A model generated the notes under the pieces. It saw only the letters and a program-made list of their open reading frames with translations. It ran no database searches and was not told the origin of the DNA. The position numbers were made by a program, and so were the translations under genes. A stretch of DNA of 64,000 bases, taken from positions 21,019-85,018 of the forward strand of contig CAYOPD010000005.1 of the NCBI GenBank assembly GCA_964405735.1. The letters are read 5' to 3'. The stretch comes from JADJLQ01 sp964405735 (GTDB lineage Bacteria > Bacteroidota > Bacteroidia > Chitinophagales > Saprospiraceae). Positions 27,752-36,150 of the stretch are shown piece after piece. The stretch's first letter is position 1; every line of letters starts with the position of its first letter.

Positions 27752-28438
27752 TTATTCAAAAGGAGTGGCCCTGAGTACTATATTAAATTCATATCCCAGG
27801 GCAAAAGCTTCTTCCGTAAAATCCAGCCGGAAACGGGATATGAGCAAGTGCCGGGCTGCTTCAGGCACGCTTTTGAACACCGGATCGAAATCCAGGAGCG
27901 GATCTCCCGGAAAATACATTTGGGTGACCAGGCGGCTGGTTATGTTCCGGCCAAAGAGGGAAAAATGAATATGGTTGGGCCGCCAGGCATTGGCATGATT
28001 GCCCCAGGGATAGGCACCTGGTTTGATGGTATAAAATTTATAATAACCGTTTTGGTCCGTAAGACATCTCCCACCTCCAAAAAAATTGGGATCGAGAGGT
28101 GCCGGGTGCTGATCGATTTTATGCACATACCGACCGGCGGCATTGGCCTGCCAGATCTCGATCAGGGTATGGGGGATCGGCCGACCCAGTTCATCGGTGA
28201 CCCTTCCTGCCACAATGATCCTTTCGCCAAGCGGTGCCCCATTGACGGCGGCATTTTTAGTCAGGTCATTGTCATGAAGGCGTACCACTTCTTCGCCGTA
28301 GACTGGACCGGTGAGTTCACCCATGCGGTGTTTTACCGGAATCAATAATTTTGAGGGAGCACGATAGACGGTGGATTTGTAGTCCGGGTATAAATAAGGC
28401 GGATGAACGCTCCAGTCGCGTCCGGAGGATTGGCTCAT
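27752..28438 (-). CDS. pcaH: Protocatechuate 3,4-dioxygenase beta subunit
   Basis: This 228-residue protein carries the full non-haem Fe(III) site. The two Tyr ligands fall in AAGRYVH and IKPGAYPWG, and the two His ligands in WRPNHIHFS. The AGRVTDELGRPIPHTLIEIWQANAAGRY block is the intradiol dioxygenase signature. It is the iron-binding subunit of the ring-cleaving enzyme. It lies between pcaC and pcaG in the same transcript direction. Confidence 0.95.
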   Translation of the reverse strand: MSQSSGRDWSVHPPYLYPDYKSTVYRAPSKLLIPVKHRMGELTGPVYGEEVVRLHDNDLTKNAAVNGAPLGERIIVAGRVTDELGRPIPHTLIEIWQANAAGRYVHKIDQHPAPLDPNFFGGGRCLTDQNGYYKFYTIKPGAYPWGNHANAWRPNHIHFSLFGRNITSRLVTQMYFPGDPLLDFDPVFKSVPEAARHLLISRFRLDFTEEAFALGYEFNIVLRATPFE

Positions 28439-28464
28439 GGGTTGAGGTTGAATTAAGTAAAGAA

Positions 28465-28851
28465 TTAAGAAGGAGTTTCGGCCTCGCCTGCAAAAATATT
28501 TTTGGCAATTTTAAAAGCGTGATTGGCAGCCGGCACTCCGGCGTAAACAGCTGTTTGAAGAAGGACTTCTTTCACATCTTCCACCGAGGCCCCGGTATTC
28601 CGGGTCGCACGGATGTGGAAAGCCAGTTCTTCGTAATGGCCCATGGCGGTCAACAGGGCAATGGTGACCAGGCTCCGTTCCCTTTTGGTAAGCCCAGCCC
28701 TGCTCCAGACAGCGCCCCAGGCATTCCGGGTGATGTAATCCTGGAATTCGGCGTCGAATTCCGTTTTGACCGATTCGGCATGGTCCACATAATCATCTCC
28801 CAGGACTGCGCGCCGCGTGTGCATGCCTTGTTCGTATAAATGATCTTTCAT
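28465..28851 (-). CDS. pcaC: 4-carboxymuconolactone decarboxylase
   Basis: This 128-residue protein has the AhpD-like all-helical fold. RRAVLGDDYVDHA lies near the N-terminus, SRAGLTKRERSLVTIALLTAMG at about 49-70, and HIRATRNTGASVEDVKEVLLQTAVYAGVPAANHAF at about 78-115. It decarboxylates gamma-carboxymuconolactone to beta-ketoadipate enol-lactone. Its ATG overlaps the pcaD stop by four bases (ATGA). PcaC is a single-domain form here, not fused to PcaD as in some bacteria. Confidence 0.95.
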   Translation of the reverse strand: MKDHLYEQGMHTRRAVLGDDYVDHAESVKTEFDAEFQDYITRNAWGAVWSRAGLTKRERSLVTIALLTAMGHYEELAFHIRATRNTGASVEDVKEVLLQTAVYAGVPAANHAFKIAKNIFAGEAETPS

Positions 28852-29636
28852 GAAGTTTGAATAAATTCTGAAATCAGGCTGCTCAGGGTTTCCGCATTGT
28901 CGATGCAGGGCAGGTGGCCTGAATTTTCCAGTACAAGGTATAATGATCCCGGGATAAGGTCGGCCAGATTTTTAACCTCTTCGGGAGTGGTCGACAGGTC
29001 TTCGGCCCCTACGATGCAGAGTGCCGGGACTGCTATATTTCTTGCAATTTCGGCCGTATCCGCATCACGGATACCTTCACAGGCCTGGATATACCCATAC
29101 ACCGGGGTGCGTTCCAGCATATATTTATACCCCAATACGGTTTCAGGGAAGCGGTCATGGAAATCTTTTGAGAACCAGCGTCCGACCACCCCATTCGAAA
29201 TACTGGCGATGCCTCTGTCCCTCACCTGGGTGATCCGGTCATTCCATATTTGCGCATTCCCGATTTTATAGCGGGTGTCGCAGAGGACCACCCGGAGGAT
29301 TTGATCCGGGATACGGTTTATCAGCAACTGTGCGATGATCCCTCCCACCGACAAACCGACCGGGATGATTTTTTCCCGGATACCAAGGTAATGTAATAGA
29401 CCGACCAGGTCTTCCGTAAAGTCTTCCAGGCCGTTAGGGGATGGAGTGAGACCGGAAAGGCCATGTCCTCGGTTGTCGAATAATAATAGATTCGATAGGG
29501 GGAATAAATGCTTCGCAACGGTATCCCAGATTCTGAAGTCAGTACCCAATGAATTAATAAAAACAAGGGTTTGTTCCTTCCCATGCTCCAGGTATTTATA
29601 ATGAATGAGGTGGCCCCGGTAATTGTAAAAAGGCAT
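28848..29636 (-). CDS. pcaD: 3-oxoadipate enol-lactonase
   Basis: This 262-residue alpha/beta hydrolase has the nucleophile elbow GLSVGG (Ser about residue 95), the acid Asp probably in CIVGAEDLSTTP, and the His in SGHLPCID near the C-terminus. DNRGHGLSGL is the usual oxyanion-region strand. It hydrolyses enol-lactone to beta-ketoadipate. It starts 2 bases after the pobA stop and overlaps pcaC by four bases, so pobA-pcaD-pcaC are tightly coupled. The fit of gene order makes PcaD more likely than another hydrolase. Confidence 0.93.
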   Translation of the reverse strand: MPFYNYRGHLIHYKYLEHGKEQTLVFINSLGTDFRIWDTVAKHLFPLSNLLLFDNRGHGLSGLTPSPNGLEDFTEDLVGLLHYLGIREKIIPVGLSVGGIIAQLLINRIPDQILRVVLCDTRYKIGNAQIWNDRITQVRDRGIASISNGVVGRWFSKDFHDRFPETVLGYKYMLERTPVYGYIQACEGIRDADTAEIARNIAVPALCIVGAEDLSTTPEEVKNLADLIPGSLYLVLENSGHLPCIDNAETLSSLISEFIQTS

Positions 29637-29638
29637 GA

Positions 29639-30811
29639 TCAGATTTCTTTTAAACCAACGTAGTTTTCCGCCAGGGCGGTCTGGTAGGCCCTGGAATACA
29701 TTAAATACTCAAATTTGGACCGCTGGAGCTGGTAATCGATGCTTTCGCGCGGGGATTGACGGTGAAACAATTGAGTCATAAAATGACTGAAATCCTGAGC
29801 CCTCCAGATGCGGCGCAGGCAGTCCCGGCTATAAGAAAGGAGCTTTTTTTCGTTCCCCGTTTTATAAAAGGAGACCAGGGCTTCCGAGAGCCAGCGGACA
29901 TCGGCCAATGCCAGGTTGAGCCCCTTGCCTCCCGTCGGAGGTACAATATGGGCAGCATCCCCCGCCAGAAAAAGCCTTCCGGATTGCATGCTTCCGACCA
30001 TATAACTGCGCATGGGGGATATTGATTTTTCAATGATCCGGCCGGTATTGAGTTTGAAACCAGGTGCATACAACCGTTGCTCAAGGCACTCCCAGATTCG
30101 GGCGTCGTCCCAGTCATCCAGTTTATCTGAGTTGTCCACCTGGAGGTAAAGCCGGCAGATGGATTCACTGCGAAGGCTATGCAAGGCAAAACCTTCCTCA
30201 TGAAAGGCATATATCAATTCCTCGCTGGATGGTTGGGCTTCCGCAAGGATCCCGAGCCAGCTGAAAGGATAGGTGGTTTGATATTCCGGATAAGAGCCCA
30301 GTGGCAAGGCCCTTCTGCCGATGCCGTGGAATCCATCACAGGCTGCTATGAAATCACAGGAAAGCGGGTATTGTCTTCCTCCTTGAATGTAACTGATATA
30401 GGGAGTCGTGGTGTCTACGCGGTGGATCTCCCTGGCTTCGGCTTCAAACTGGATTTCAATCTGACGTTCCATACAAGTGGCGACCAGGTCTTTGACCAGC
30501 TCCTGCTGTCCGTAAATGGTGATGTAGCGGCCTCCGGTCAATTCATCAAAAGGAATACGCAGCCTTTCTCCTTCAAAACTGAGGATCACCCCATGGTGTT
30601 CGAGGCCTTCCCGCCTGAGCCTGGCATCCGCTCCCAATTCCGTGCAAAGGTCAACCGTATTTTGTTCCAGTAAACCCGCCCGCACCCTGGATTCAACATA
30701 AGCCCTGCTTCGATGTTCCAGGACGAGGCAATCTATGCCTGCCCGGTGGAGCAGGAGGGCCAGGCTGAGGCCTGCGGGGCCCGCCCCGATAATGGCGACG
30801 GAGGTTTTCAA
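29639..30811 (-). CDS. pobA: 4-hydroxybenzoate 3-monooxygenase
   Basis: This 390-residue protein is a single-component FAD monooxygenase of full family length. The FAD dinucleotide motif is IIGAGPAGLSLAL at residues 7-19, CDGFHGIGRRALP is the DG motif at about 158, and LAGDAAHIVPPTGGKGLNLA is the GD motif at about 275. RSRAYVESRVRAGLLEQ (about 34-50) matches the PobA substrate-loop pattern. It hydroxylates 4-hydroxybenzoate to protocatechuate with NAD(P)H and O2. It starts with TTG at 30811; no upstream in-frame ATG fits. It heads the pca operon and is divergent from pirin. Confidence 0.94.
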   Translation of the reverse strand: MKTSVAIIGAGPAGLSLALLLHRAGIDCLVLEHRSRAYVESRVRAGLLEQNTVDLCTELGADARLRREGLEHHGVILSFEGERLRIPFDELTGGRYITIYGQQELVKDLVATCMERQIEIQFEAEAREIHRVDTTTPYISYIQGGRQYPLSCDFIAACDGFHGIGRRALPLGSYPEYQTTYPFSWLGILAEAQPSSEELIYAFHEEGFALHSLRSESICRLYLQVDNSDKLDDWDDARIWECLEQRLYAPGFKLNTGRIIEKSISPMRSYMVGSMQSGRLFLAGDAAHIVPPTGGKGLNLALADVRWLSEALVSFYKTGNEKKLLSYSRDCLRRIWRAQDFSHFMTQLFHRQSPRESIDYQLQRSKFEYLMYSRAYQTALAENYVGLKEI

Positions 30812-30849
30812 AATGATTTATAGATGATATGAGCACTAATATAAGAAGT

Positions 30850-30857
30850 GGGGGGGG
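30850..30857. repeat. G8 homopolymer tract in the pobA leader
   Basis: Eight consecutive G occur 39 bases upstream of the pobA start codon, in the pobA-pirin intergenic region. Tracts of this length can slip during replication. Confidence 0.7.
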
Positions 30858-30860
30858 AAA

Positions 30861-30917
30861 GTGAAGGGTTGACTTTGAGTCAACCCTTCACTTGCTATTC
30901 GAGTCAACCCTTCACTT
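30861..30917. promoter_or_regulatory. Operator-like palindrome with an additional half-site between pobA and pirin
   Basis: GTGAAGGGTTGACT (30861-30874) and AGTCAACCCTTCAC (30878-30891) form a perfect 14-bp inverted repeat with a TTG spacer. The 17-base half GAGTCAACCCTTCACTT at 30877-30893 is repeated exactly at 30901-30917, 24 bp further on. Such a pattern suits a dimeric regulator with a third half-site. It overlaps the candidate -33 region of pirin and lies 50-106 bp upstream of pobA. No PobR, PcaR or PcaU-type gene is in the window. A stem-loop in the pobA leader is the alternative. Confidence 0.6.
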
Positions 30918-30944
30918 TGGTTAAACATTTCCCTCCTACCTTTG
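30916..30944 (+). promoter_or_regulatory. Candidate promoter for pirin
   Basis: TTTG at 30916-30919 and TACCTTTG at 30937-30944 match the Bacteroidota -33 and -7 (TAnnTTTG) boxes with 17 bases between them. The pirin ATG at 30969 is 24 bases further on. The -33 box touches the end of the third operator-like half-site. Confidence 0.5.
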
Positions 30945-30968
30945 TTTTTTAATATTCAATCCCTCAAT

Positions 30969-31949
30969 ATGTCCGAAAGATCAATCGAAATCGTAGTCCC
31001 TCCGCGGGAGCCCCATTATGTCGGCGATGGTTTCCGGGTGCACAATTTTATCCCCAGCGGCTATCACCTGGACATGGAACGCATGGACCCCTTCATCATG
31101 CTTGATTACGGGTCTCCGCATTATTTTCCGCCTTCGGATACACCTAGGGGTGTGAGCGTACATCCGCACCGGGGATTTGAAACGGTAACCATCGCATACA
31201 AAGGCAGGGTCGCCCACCACGACAGTGCGGGCAACAGCGGAGTGATCCGGGAAGGCGATGTGCAGTGGATGACGGCGGCATCCGGGATCCTGCATAAGGA
31301 ATACCATGAAGAGGGATTCAGCAAATCCGGAGGGGAATTTCAGATGGTCCAGCTTTGGGTCAACCTACCGTCCAAAGACAAAATGTCGCCTCCGAAATAC
31401 CAGGCGCTCAGCCACCAGCAATTGGGCAAACATATCCTTTCCGAAGGACAGGGTATGATCGAAGTGATTGCCGGAAAATATGAGGATACAGAAGGTCCGG
31501 CATCCACTTTTTCACCGGTGCACCTGATGAATGCCCGTTTGAACCAGGGCGCCGAAGCCGACTTTAGTTTTCCCGCCTGGTTTGCCACGGCCATCCTGGT
31601 GATTGAAGGCAAGGTTCAGGTCAATGAAAAAGAAGAAGTACCCGCCAACCATTTTGTACTCTTTGGTACGGATGGCGATACTTTTAGCATTCAGGCAATA
31701 GAACCTTCAGTGGTCCTGGTATTAAGCGGCCAGCCCATTGAGGAACCCATTGCGGCTCATGGCCCCTTCGTGATGAATACCCGGGAGGAGATCGTACAGG
31801 CTTTTGATGATTTCAGGAANNNNNNNNNNNNNNNNNNNNNNNNNNNNNNNNNNNNNNNNNNNNNNNNNNNNNNNNNNNNNNNNNNNNNNNNNNNNNNNNN
31901 NNNNNNNNNNNNNNNNNNNAAAGGAGAAAAGGAGAATTCCGATCTTTGA
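30969..31949 (+). CDS. Pirin family protein (3' end uncertain because of N gap)
   Basis: The ATG at 30969 gives MSERSIEIVVPPRE, a usual pirin start; the frame extends upstream to 30942 without support. The N-terminal cupin carries the metal site HPHRGFETVT (about residues 59-68) with further ligands in the AASGILHKEYHEE region. The C-terminal cupin runs to EEIVQAFDDFR just before the N run. Pirins are iron-binding cupins, some with quercetinase activity. The normal end should lie within about 10-20 residues of DDFR. The 31949 stop depends on the arbitrary gap length keeping frame. Confidence 0.8.
   Translation: MSERSIEIVVPPREPHYVGDGFRVHNFIPSGYHLDMERMDPFIMLDYGSPHYFPPSDTPRGVSVHPHRGFETVTIAYKGRVAHHDSAGNSGVIREGDVQWMTAASGILHKEYHEEGFSKSGGEFQMVQLWVNLPSKDKMSPPKYQALSHQQLGKHILSEGQGMIEVIAGKYEDTEGPASTFSPVHLMNARLNQGAEADFSFPAWFATAILVIEGKVQVNEKEEVPANHFVLFGTDGDTFSIQAIEPSVVLVLSGQPIEEPIAAHGPFVMNTREEIVQAFDDFRXXXXXXXXXXXXXXXXXXXXXXXXXXXXXXXXXXKGEKENSDL
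31820..31919. other. Assembly gap (100 N)
   Basis: Exactly 100 N, the conventional filler for a scaffold join of unknown length. Order and distance across this point rest on scaffolding only. Confidence 0.98.
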
Positions 31950-31966
31950 AAAAAACCGGTTTATCT

Positions 31967-32260
31967 ATGAAAAATGAGCGGACTCCGCATATCCTGAATA
32001 CCTCGGCAACCTTGCTGGGACTATGTTTTATTGTGCTCACTTCCCGGAATGTATTTCCTGAGGCTGAAATTACCATCATCGATTACCTGACCGCGCTGGC
32101 GATCCTTGGGTTTATGGCAGCCTGTGTACTTTCCTTTATGGCGATGCGAAAGGAGGAAAAATCAAAACTACCCTATGAAGGAATCGCTGATATGGTCTTT
32201 CTGGCCGGTTTATTTTTTCTTTTTGCGGCCACCTTGTTGATCGCTTTGAATATTATTTGA
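31967..32260 (+). CDS. Small multi-spanning membrane protein of unknown function
   Basis: About 97 residues from the ATG at 31967; a TTG at 31946 would extend it by seven residues. Three hydrophobic segments are seen, at about residues 10-28 (LNTSATLLGLCFIVLTS), 39-61 and 73-97, with a basic MRKEEKSK loop between the last two. I do not recognise the family. It follows pirin across the N gap on the same strand. A heptamer array begins at the base after its TGA stop. Confidence 0.6.
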   Translation: MKNERTPHILNTSATLLGLCFIVLTSRNVFPEAEITIIDYLTALAILGFMAACVLSFMAMRKEEKSKLPYEGIADMVFLAGLFFLFAATLLIALNII

Positions 32261-32366
32261 GAAGTAGTCAGAAGTCAGCGGTCAGTAGTCAGCAGTCAGC
32301 AACTGATAACTGATAGCTGACAGCTGATAGCTGAAGGCTGAAGGCTGAAGGCTGACTACTGACCGC
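32261..32366. repeat. Two-armed heptamer array with 16-bp perfect terminal inverted repeat
   Basis: Fifteen units keep exact 7-base register from 32261: GAAGTAG, then five TCAGnnn units, then nine CTGAnnn units. The two arms are reverse-complementary in design. GCGGTCAGTAGTCAGC at 32278-32293 is perfectly inverted at 32351-32366. The array lies between convergent genes and begins directly after a stop codon, so a terminator-like hairpin role is possible. Confidence 0.9.
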
Positions 32367-32383
32367 CAATACCTCGTTCGTCC

Positions 32384-32728
32384 CTATTTTTTCTTTTTGC
32401 GCGAGGCTTTTGCTTTTTTATTGAATTCGAGAGCCAGGTTTATCCAGTAATCAAAGTCCTTATTGGAACTCATGCCGGAATCATCCACCAACACATAACC
32501 GCGCATGGGGCGATTGGTAAAATCCATCGTCCGGCAACCCTGCCTTTCAACAGCCTGGTCGTGGAACTCGGGATCGATCCGGCACATCAGTTCATCCTTG
32601 ATGATCCCGACGCACATCTTCCCACGGTACATAAAAGTAAGACCGCCCATCATTTGTTTTTCTTCAACATGCTGCAGGCCGGAAAGTCGGTTGCGGATCC
32701 TTTGAGCCAGTTTCTCATCGTAAGCCAT
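32384..32728 (-). CDS. TfoX/Sxy N-terminal domain protein
   Basis: This 114-residue protein has the single TfoX N-terminal domain: KQMMGGLTFMYRGKMCVGIIKDELMCRI and MDFTNRPMRGYVLVDDSG. The tail is lysine-rich (KKAKASRKKKK). Stand-alone TfoX-N proteins are widespread and of unknown role. The competence regulator TfoX of gammaproteobacteria has an additional C-terminal domain that is missing here. It is convergent with the small membrane protein gene, and the heptamer array lies between the two stops. Confidence 0.85.
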   Translation of the reverse strand: MAYDEKLAQRIRNRLSGLQHVEEKQMMGGLTFMYRGKMCVGIIKDELMCRIDPEFHDQAVERQGCRTMDFTNRPMRGYVLVDDSGMSSNKDFDYWINLALEFNKKAKASRKKKK

Positions 32729-32874
32729 AAGTCGATCGATTGATATGGTTGCTTTAGGCGTCTTCGCCTAAAGAGGTACAAAAATATTTATACGGTCCCT
32801 TCCAGTTATATAAAAGAGTCATAGATTTAATACAATATATAAATCATAACACTCCTTATATCACCCTCTGTTGC

Positions 32875-33834
32875 TCACATACTGCAAAACTTCTTATTTT
32901 TTTCCTTCCCCCCTTTTTTGATCCATTTAATACATTCCCCCATCCAGTCCCGGTCGCTGGCCGGGTTGTTCATTCCGAATCCATGGCCCCCTTTCTGATA
33001 AAAGACAGCGGTCACGGGGACGTGGTTTTTTTCCAATGCTGAGATAAAGAGCCGGGCATTGGCTATGGGTACCGTGTTATCGTCTTCGGCGTGAATGATG
33101 AAGGTCCTTGGGGTGGTGGGATTGACCTGGAGTTCGTTGGAGTAATATTTGATTTTTTCTGGATCAAATGACTCATAGGGTGGAGTTCCCACTAAATTAT
33201 TACGGGATCCGCGGTGGGTGACGCTGTCGGCAAAACTGATCACGGGATAATTCAGGATTATAAAATCAGGCCTAAGGCTGACCGGCCTGGGGTTGTCAAT
33301 CTTGCTGTCGAGATAGTGGGTGCCTGCCGTAGAGGCGAGGTGTCCCCCGGCTGAAGAACCAAGGATTCCAATCCTGTTGTCCTGGATATTCCATTCCTTG
33401 GCGTGTGACCTTACCTGGAGAATAGCCTGCTGAGCGTCCTGCAGGGGTACGATTTCTTTATTATTGACATATTCCGGTTTTGGACAACGGTATTTAAGCA
33501 CAATACCTGCTATTCCTTCTCCGGCAAGCCGTTTGGCCATGGCATGGCCTTCGTGGTCGATGGCCAGGCCGTTGTAGCCCCCGCCCGGGCAGATGATGAC
33601 CGCATAACCGCTGTTTTTTTTCTTTTCCGGGAGGTAGATATAGAGTTCCGGTTTTGTGATACGGGTGATGAACCGGTTTGTCGTGGTGCCGACCATAAAG
33701 GTATTGGCGGTGTCGCTGATCCCGTTGATGTCCTTGTTATTGGGTATGGTCCCGGGATACAGGGGAAGCGTAACCTGGCCAAACAGTAATGGAGTGACCA
33801 GGCAGAAAGAAACCAGGAAATGGATGATTTTCAT
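32875..33834 (-). CDS. Secreted alpha/beta hydrolase, BD-FAE/acetyl-esterase-like
   Basis: About 319 residues from the ATG at 33834 (MKIIHFLVSF, signal peptide ending LLFGQ); the frame is open further upstream without a good start. The oxyanion motif is CPGGGYNGLA, the nucleophile elbow GSSAGG (about residue 164), the acid Asp in IHAEDDNTVP and the His in GGHGFGM. It belongs to the esterase/lipase group that includes the BD-FAE enzymes that deacetylate xylan and release ferulate. The substrate is not proven. It is similar in style to the tandem esterase at 41300-43021. Confidence 0.85.
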   Translation of the reverse strand: MKIIHFLVSFCLVTPLLFGQVTLPLYPGTIPNNKDINGISDTANTFMVGTTTNRFITRITKPELYIYLPEKKKNSGYAVIICPGGGYNGLAIDHEGHAMAKRLAGEGIAGIVLKYRCPKPEYVNNKEIVPLQDAQQAILQVRSHAKEWNIQDNRIGILGSSAGGHLASTAGTHYLDSKIDNPRPVSLRPDFIILNYPVISFADSVTHRGSRNNLVGTPPYESFDPEKIKYYSNELQVNPTTPRTFIIHAEDDNTVPIANARLFISALEKNHVPVTAVFYQKGGHGFGMNNPASDRDWMGECIKWIKKGGKEKNKKFCSM

Positions 33835-34017
33835 GGACGGGATGGGCATTGGATTGCTAAAATAGGGTTTATTGCACTTCTGAAGGAGGCCTCTTTGTGG
33901 TATTAATACCTGACAACCGCTTGGCAATTAGGTAACCCTGAAGCAACCACAGCCCGGCATATTTATTACTTCGTGTGATGGTCCGGCCCTTTGGATCTGC
34001 GCTGACTTCTTCGGATT

Positions 34018-35988
34018 TCAATGGGCCACCAAGTTACTGGGTTCCCGCTTCAATTCGACCTTGGTCACCGGCTGGTAAATCAAAGGCACCTGTTCCACGA
34101 CCACATCGCTTTTATCCAGGCCGAATGCTTTTTCATCGCTTAATCCAAGCCGCTTCAACAGGAAATAGGTCTTGAGGAGCAATCCTTCACGGAAAGAAAA
34201 TTCGTTTTCCACCGAGAGGTATTTTTCGATGACGACAAATTTAAAGGATGGTTCGCTGTTGTATTTGTTGGAACCGTCCGGTTTTTGGTGCAGATTCAGT
34301 TCCTGGTTGGTTACCAGGTCCTGGATGATTTTCTTAAAATACAGCTCCGTGCGGGGTTGTATGCGGAACCCCACGTTCACATTTATTTTGATGACTTTAT
34401 CGTCAACCAGTTCCGAAACGCTGTAAGTAAGGGTATAAGGTTCTTCCGTCCTGTGAATGTGAACAAACCAATATACATCCGCCCGTTTGGGTTTGCGGGC
34501 AAAAATGGATTTGATGATTTTTTCCTCGATTTCATGCCGGTTGTTTGCCTTGGTAAGGTATACCAGGTGGGTGGAAAATTTGGGAATGTCCTCGTCCTGG
34601 CTGAGTTCCTGGATGTCGGTCACATAGCGGCCAAGCTCCACAAACCGGGTAAAGCGGTTGTTTACCTTCCTCGCGTAATACCAGGTGTACATGATCAGGA
34701 AAATAAAAAGTTCGAAGAACAGAAACATCCAGCGTTCCTTTATTTTGGCCACATTGGCTATGAAAAAGGAAATTTCGATCGTTGCAAACAAAAGAAAGAC
34801 CGCAAACACAAACAGTTTATTCCACTTCAACTTATAACGCAGATAGTGGGTCATGAGGAAGGTGGTCATCAACATGGTAATGGATATGGAAAAACCGTAA
34901 GCAGCCTCCATATGGGTCGAAGAACGGAAATAGAGGATCATCAGCATACAGCCGATCCAAAGGATGGCATTGACGCTGGGTATATAGATCTGCCCTTTGA
35001 GTTCGGTGGGTTGTCTGACCGCAATCCTGGGCCAGAAGTTCAGGTTCATGGCCTCGCTGATCAGGGTATAACTTCCGCTGATCATGGCCTGGGAGGCTAT
35101 GATGGCAGCCATGGTTGCTATGACGATTCCCGGGATCAAAAACCACTGGGGCATGATTTCGAAGAAAGGGTTCCGGCCTTCCAGAACATTGCCTTCCCCG
35201 AGGTTCATGATCCAGGCTGCCTGCCCCATATAATTGATCATCAGGCAGGTTTTAACAAACACCCAGGTGATTCGGATGTTTTTTCTTCCGCAATGGCCCA
35301 GGTCCGAATACAAAGCTTCCGCCCCGGTAGTGGCCAGGAAGACGGCGCCTAACAACCAAAAACCATGAGGATATTCGGTCAGGAACCGGAGGGCATATAC
35401 CGGGTTCAGAGACTTAAGGATGCCGGGATGCTGGCTTATTTGAGTGAGTCCAAGAGTAGACAACATGGAAAACCAAACCAGCATGGCAGGCCCGAAGGTG
35501 GAACCGACTTTATGGGTTCCAAAGCGCTGAAAGAAAAAAAGGGCGGAGAGAATGACAATTACAATGGGAACCGTAGGCAGGTTTTCAAGTCCTTTAAGGC
35601 TGGTCAGGCCTTCGACAGCGGACGCCACGGAAATGGGAGGGGTGATGATTCCATCGGCCAGAAGGGTCGTTGCCCCCAGGATGGTAGGGATGGCCAGGTA
35701 TTTTCCATATCTGCGGACCAGGGCGTACAGGGAAAATATGCCGCCTTCTCCATGGTTATCGGCTTTTAAAGTAAGATAGATGTATTTGAAGGTGGTCAGA
35801 AAGGTGATGGTCCAGAATACACAGGAGATGCCTCCATACACCAGGGTTTCTGAGATGGGCCGCTCCCCGGCAATGGCTTTTAAAACGTAAAGGGGACTGG
35901 TCCCGATGTCTCCATAGATAATGCCCAGGGCGACCAAAAGGGTGGCTGCAGTCACTTTGCTGTATATCCCGTTCTTTGACTTTTCCAT
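34018..35988 (-). CDS. kup: Kup-type potassium transporter
   Basis: This 656-residue protein is full length for the KUP/HAK/KT family. The signature GIIYGDIGTSPLYVLKA is in the first helix, about 12 transmembrane helices follow, and the cytoplasmic tail spans about 440-656. It takes up K+ driven by the proton gradient. It is co-oriented with a KdpDE-like two-component pair that ends 163 bases upstream, with a candidate terminator and room for its own promoter between. Confidence 0.97.
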   Translation of the reverse strand: MEKSKNGIYSKVTAATLLVALGIIYGDIGTSPLYVLKAIAGERPISETLVYGGISCVFWTITFLTTFKYIYLTLKADNHGEGGIFSLYALVRRYGKYLAIPTILGATTLLADGIITPPISVASAVEGLTSLKGLENLPTVPIVIVILSALFFFQRFGTHKVGSTFGPAMLVWFSMLSTLGLTQISQHPGILKSLNPVYALRFLTEYPHGFWLLGAVFLATTGAEALYSDLGHCGRKNIRITWVFVKTCLMINYMGQAAWIMNLGEGNVLEGRNPFFEIMPQWFLIPGIVIATMAAIIASQAMISGSYTLISEAMNLNFWPRIAVRQPTELKGQIYIPSVNAILWIGCMLMILYFRSSTHMEAAYGFSISITMLMTTFLMTHYLRYKLKWNKLFVFAVFLLFATIEISFFIANVAKIKERWMFLFFELFIFLIMYTWYYARKVNNRFTRFVELGRYVTDIQELSQDEDIPKFSTHLVYLTKANNRHEIEEKIIKSIFARKPKRADVYWFVHIHRTEEPYTLTYSVSELVDDKVIKINVNVGFRIQPRTELYFKKIIQDLVTNQELNLHQKPDGSNKYNSEPSFKFVVIEKYLSVENEFSFREGLLLKTYFLLKRLGLSDEKAFGLDKSDVVVEQVPLIYQPVTKVELKREPSNLVAH

Positions 35989-36091
35989 TTTAATTTATTC
36001 AAATGCAAAGTTGGCTCGCAGGGTGTGGGTAAAAAGTAAAACTGTATAGGATGGATATAAAGAAATTATAAAGACAGGATGGCGTTTACGG

Positions 36092-36114
36092 AAAAAAGGT
36101 GGCCCGGGCCCGGG
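36092..36114 (-). terminator. Candidate intrinsic terminator after the response regulator gene
   Basis: The self-complementary CCCGGGCCCGGG at 36103-36114 is followed in minus-strand sense, after a short CCACC spacer, by a T6 run (A run at 36092-36097). It lies 37 bases downstream of the regulator stop and about 104-126 bases before kup, so it may partly separate kup from the two-component genes. Confidence 0.4.
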
Positions 36115-36150
36115 TGACGGCTAATCAAACCTGTTGATGCAATACCCGGC

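Noticed and set aside
32261..32366. CRISPR array
   Set aside because: Period is 7 bases with no spacers and no cas genes nearby.
34285..35352. 355-codon plus-strand frame antisense to kup
   Set aside because: Shadow of the kup coding frame; His- and Gly-rich sequence with no domain.
35989..36150. c-di-AMP (ydaO-type) riboswitch upstream of kup
   Set aside because: No conserved riboswitch core could be traced; only a GC palindrome with a T run is visible.
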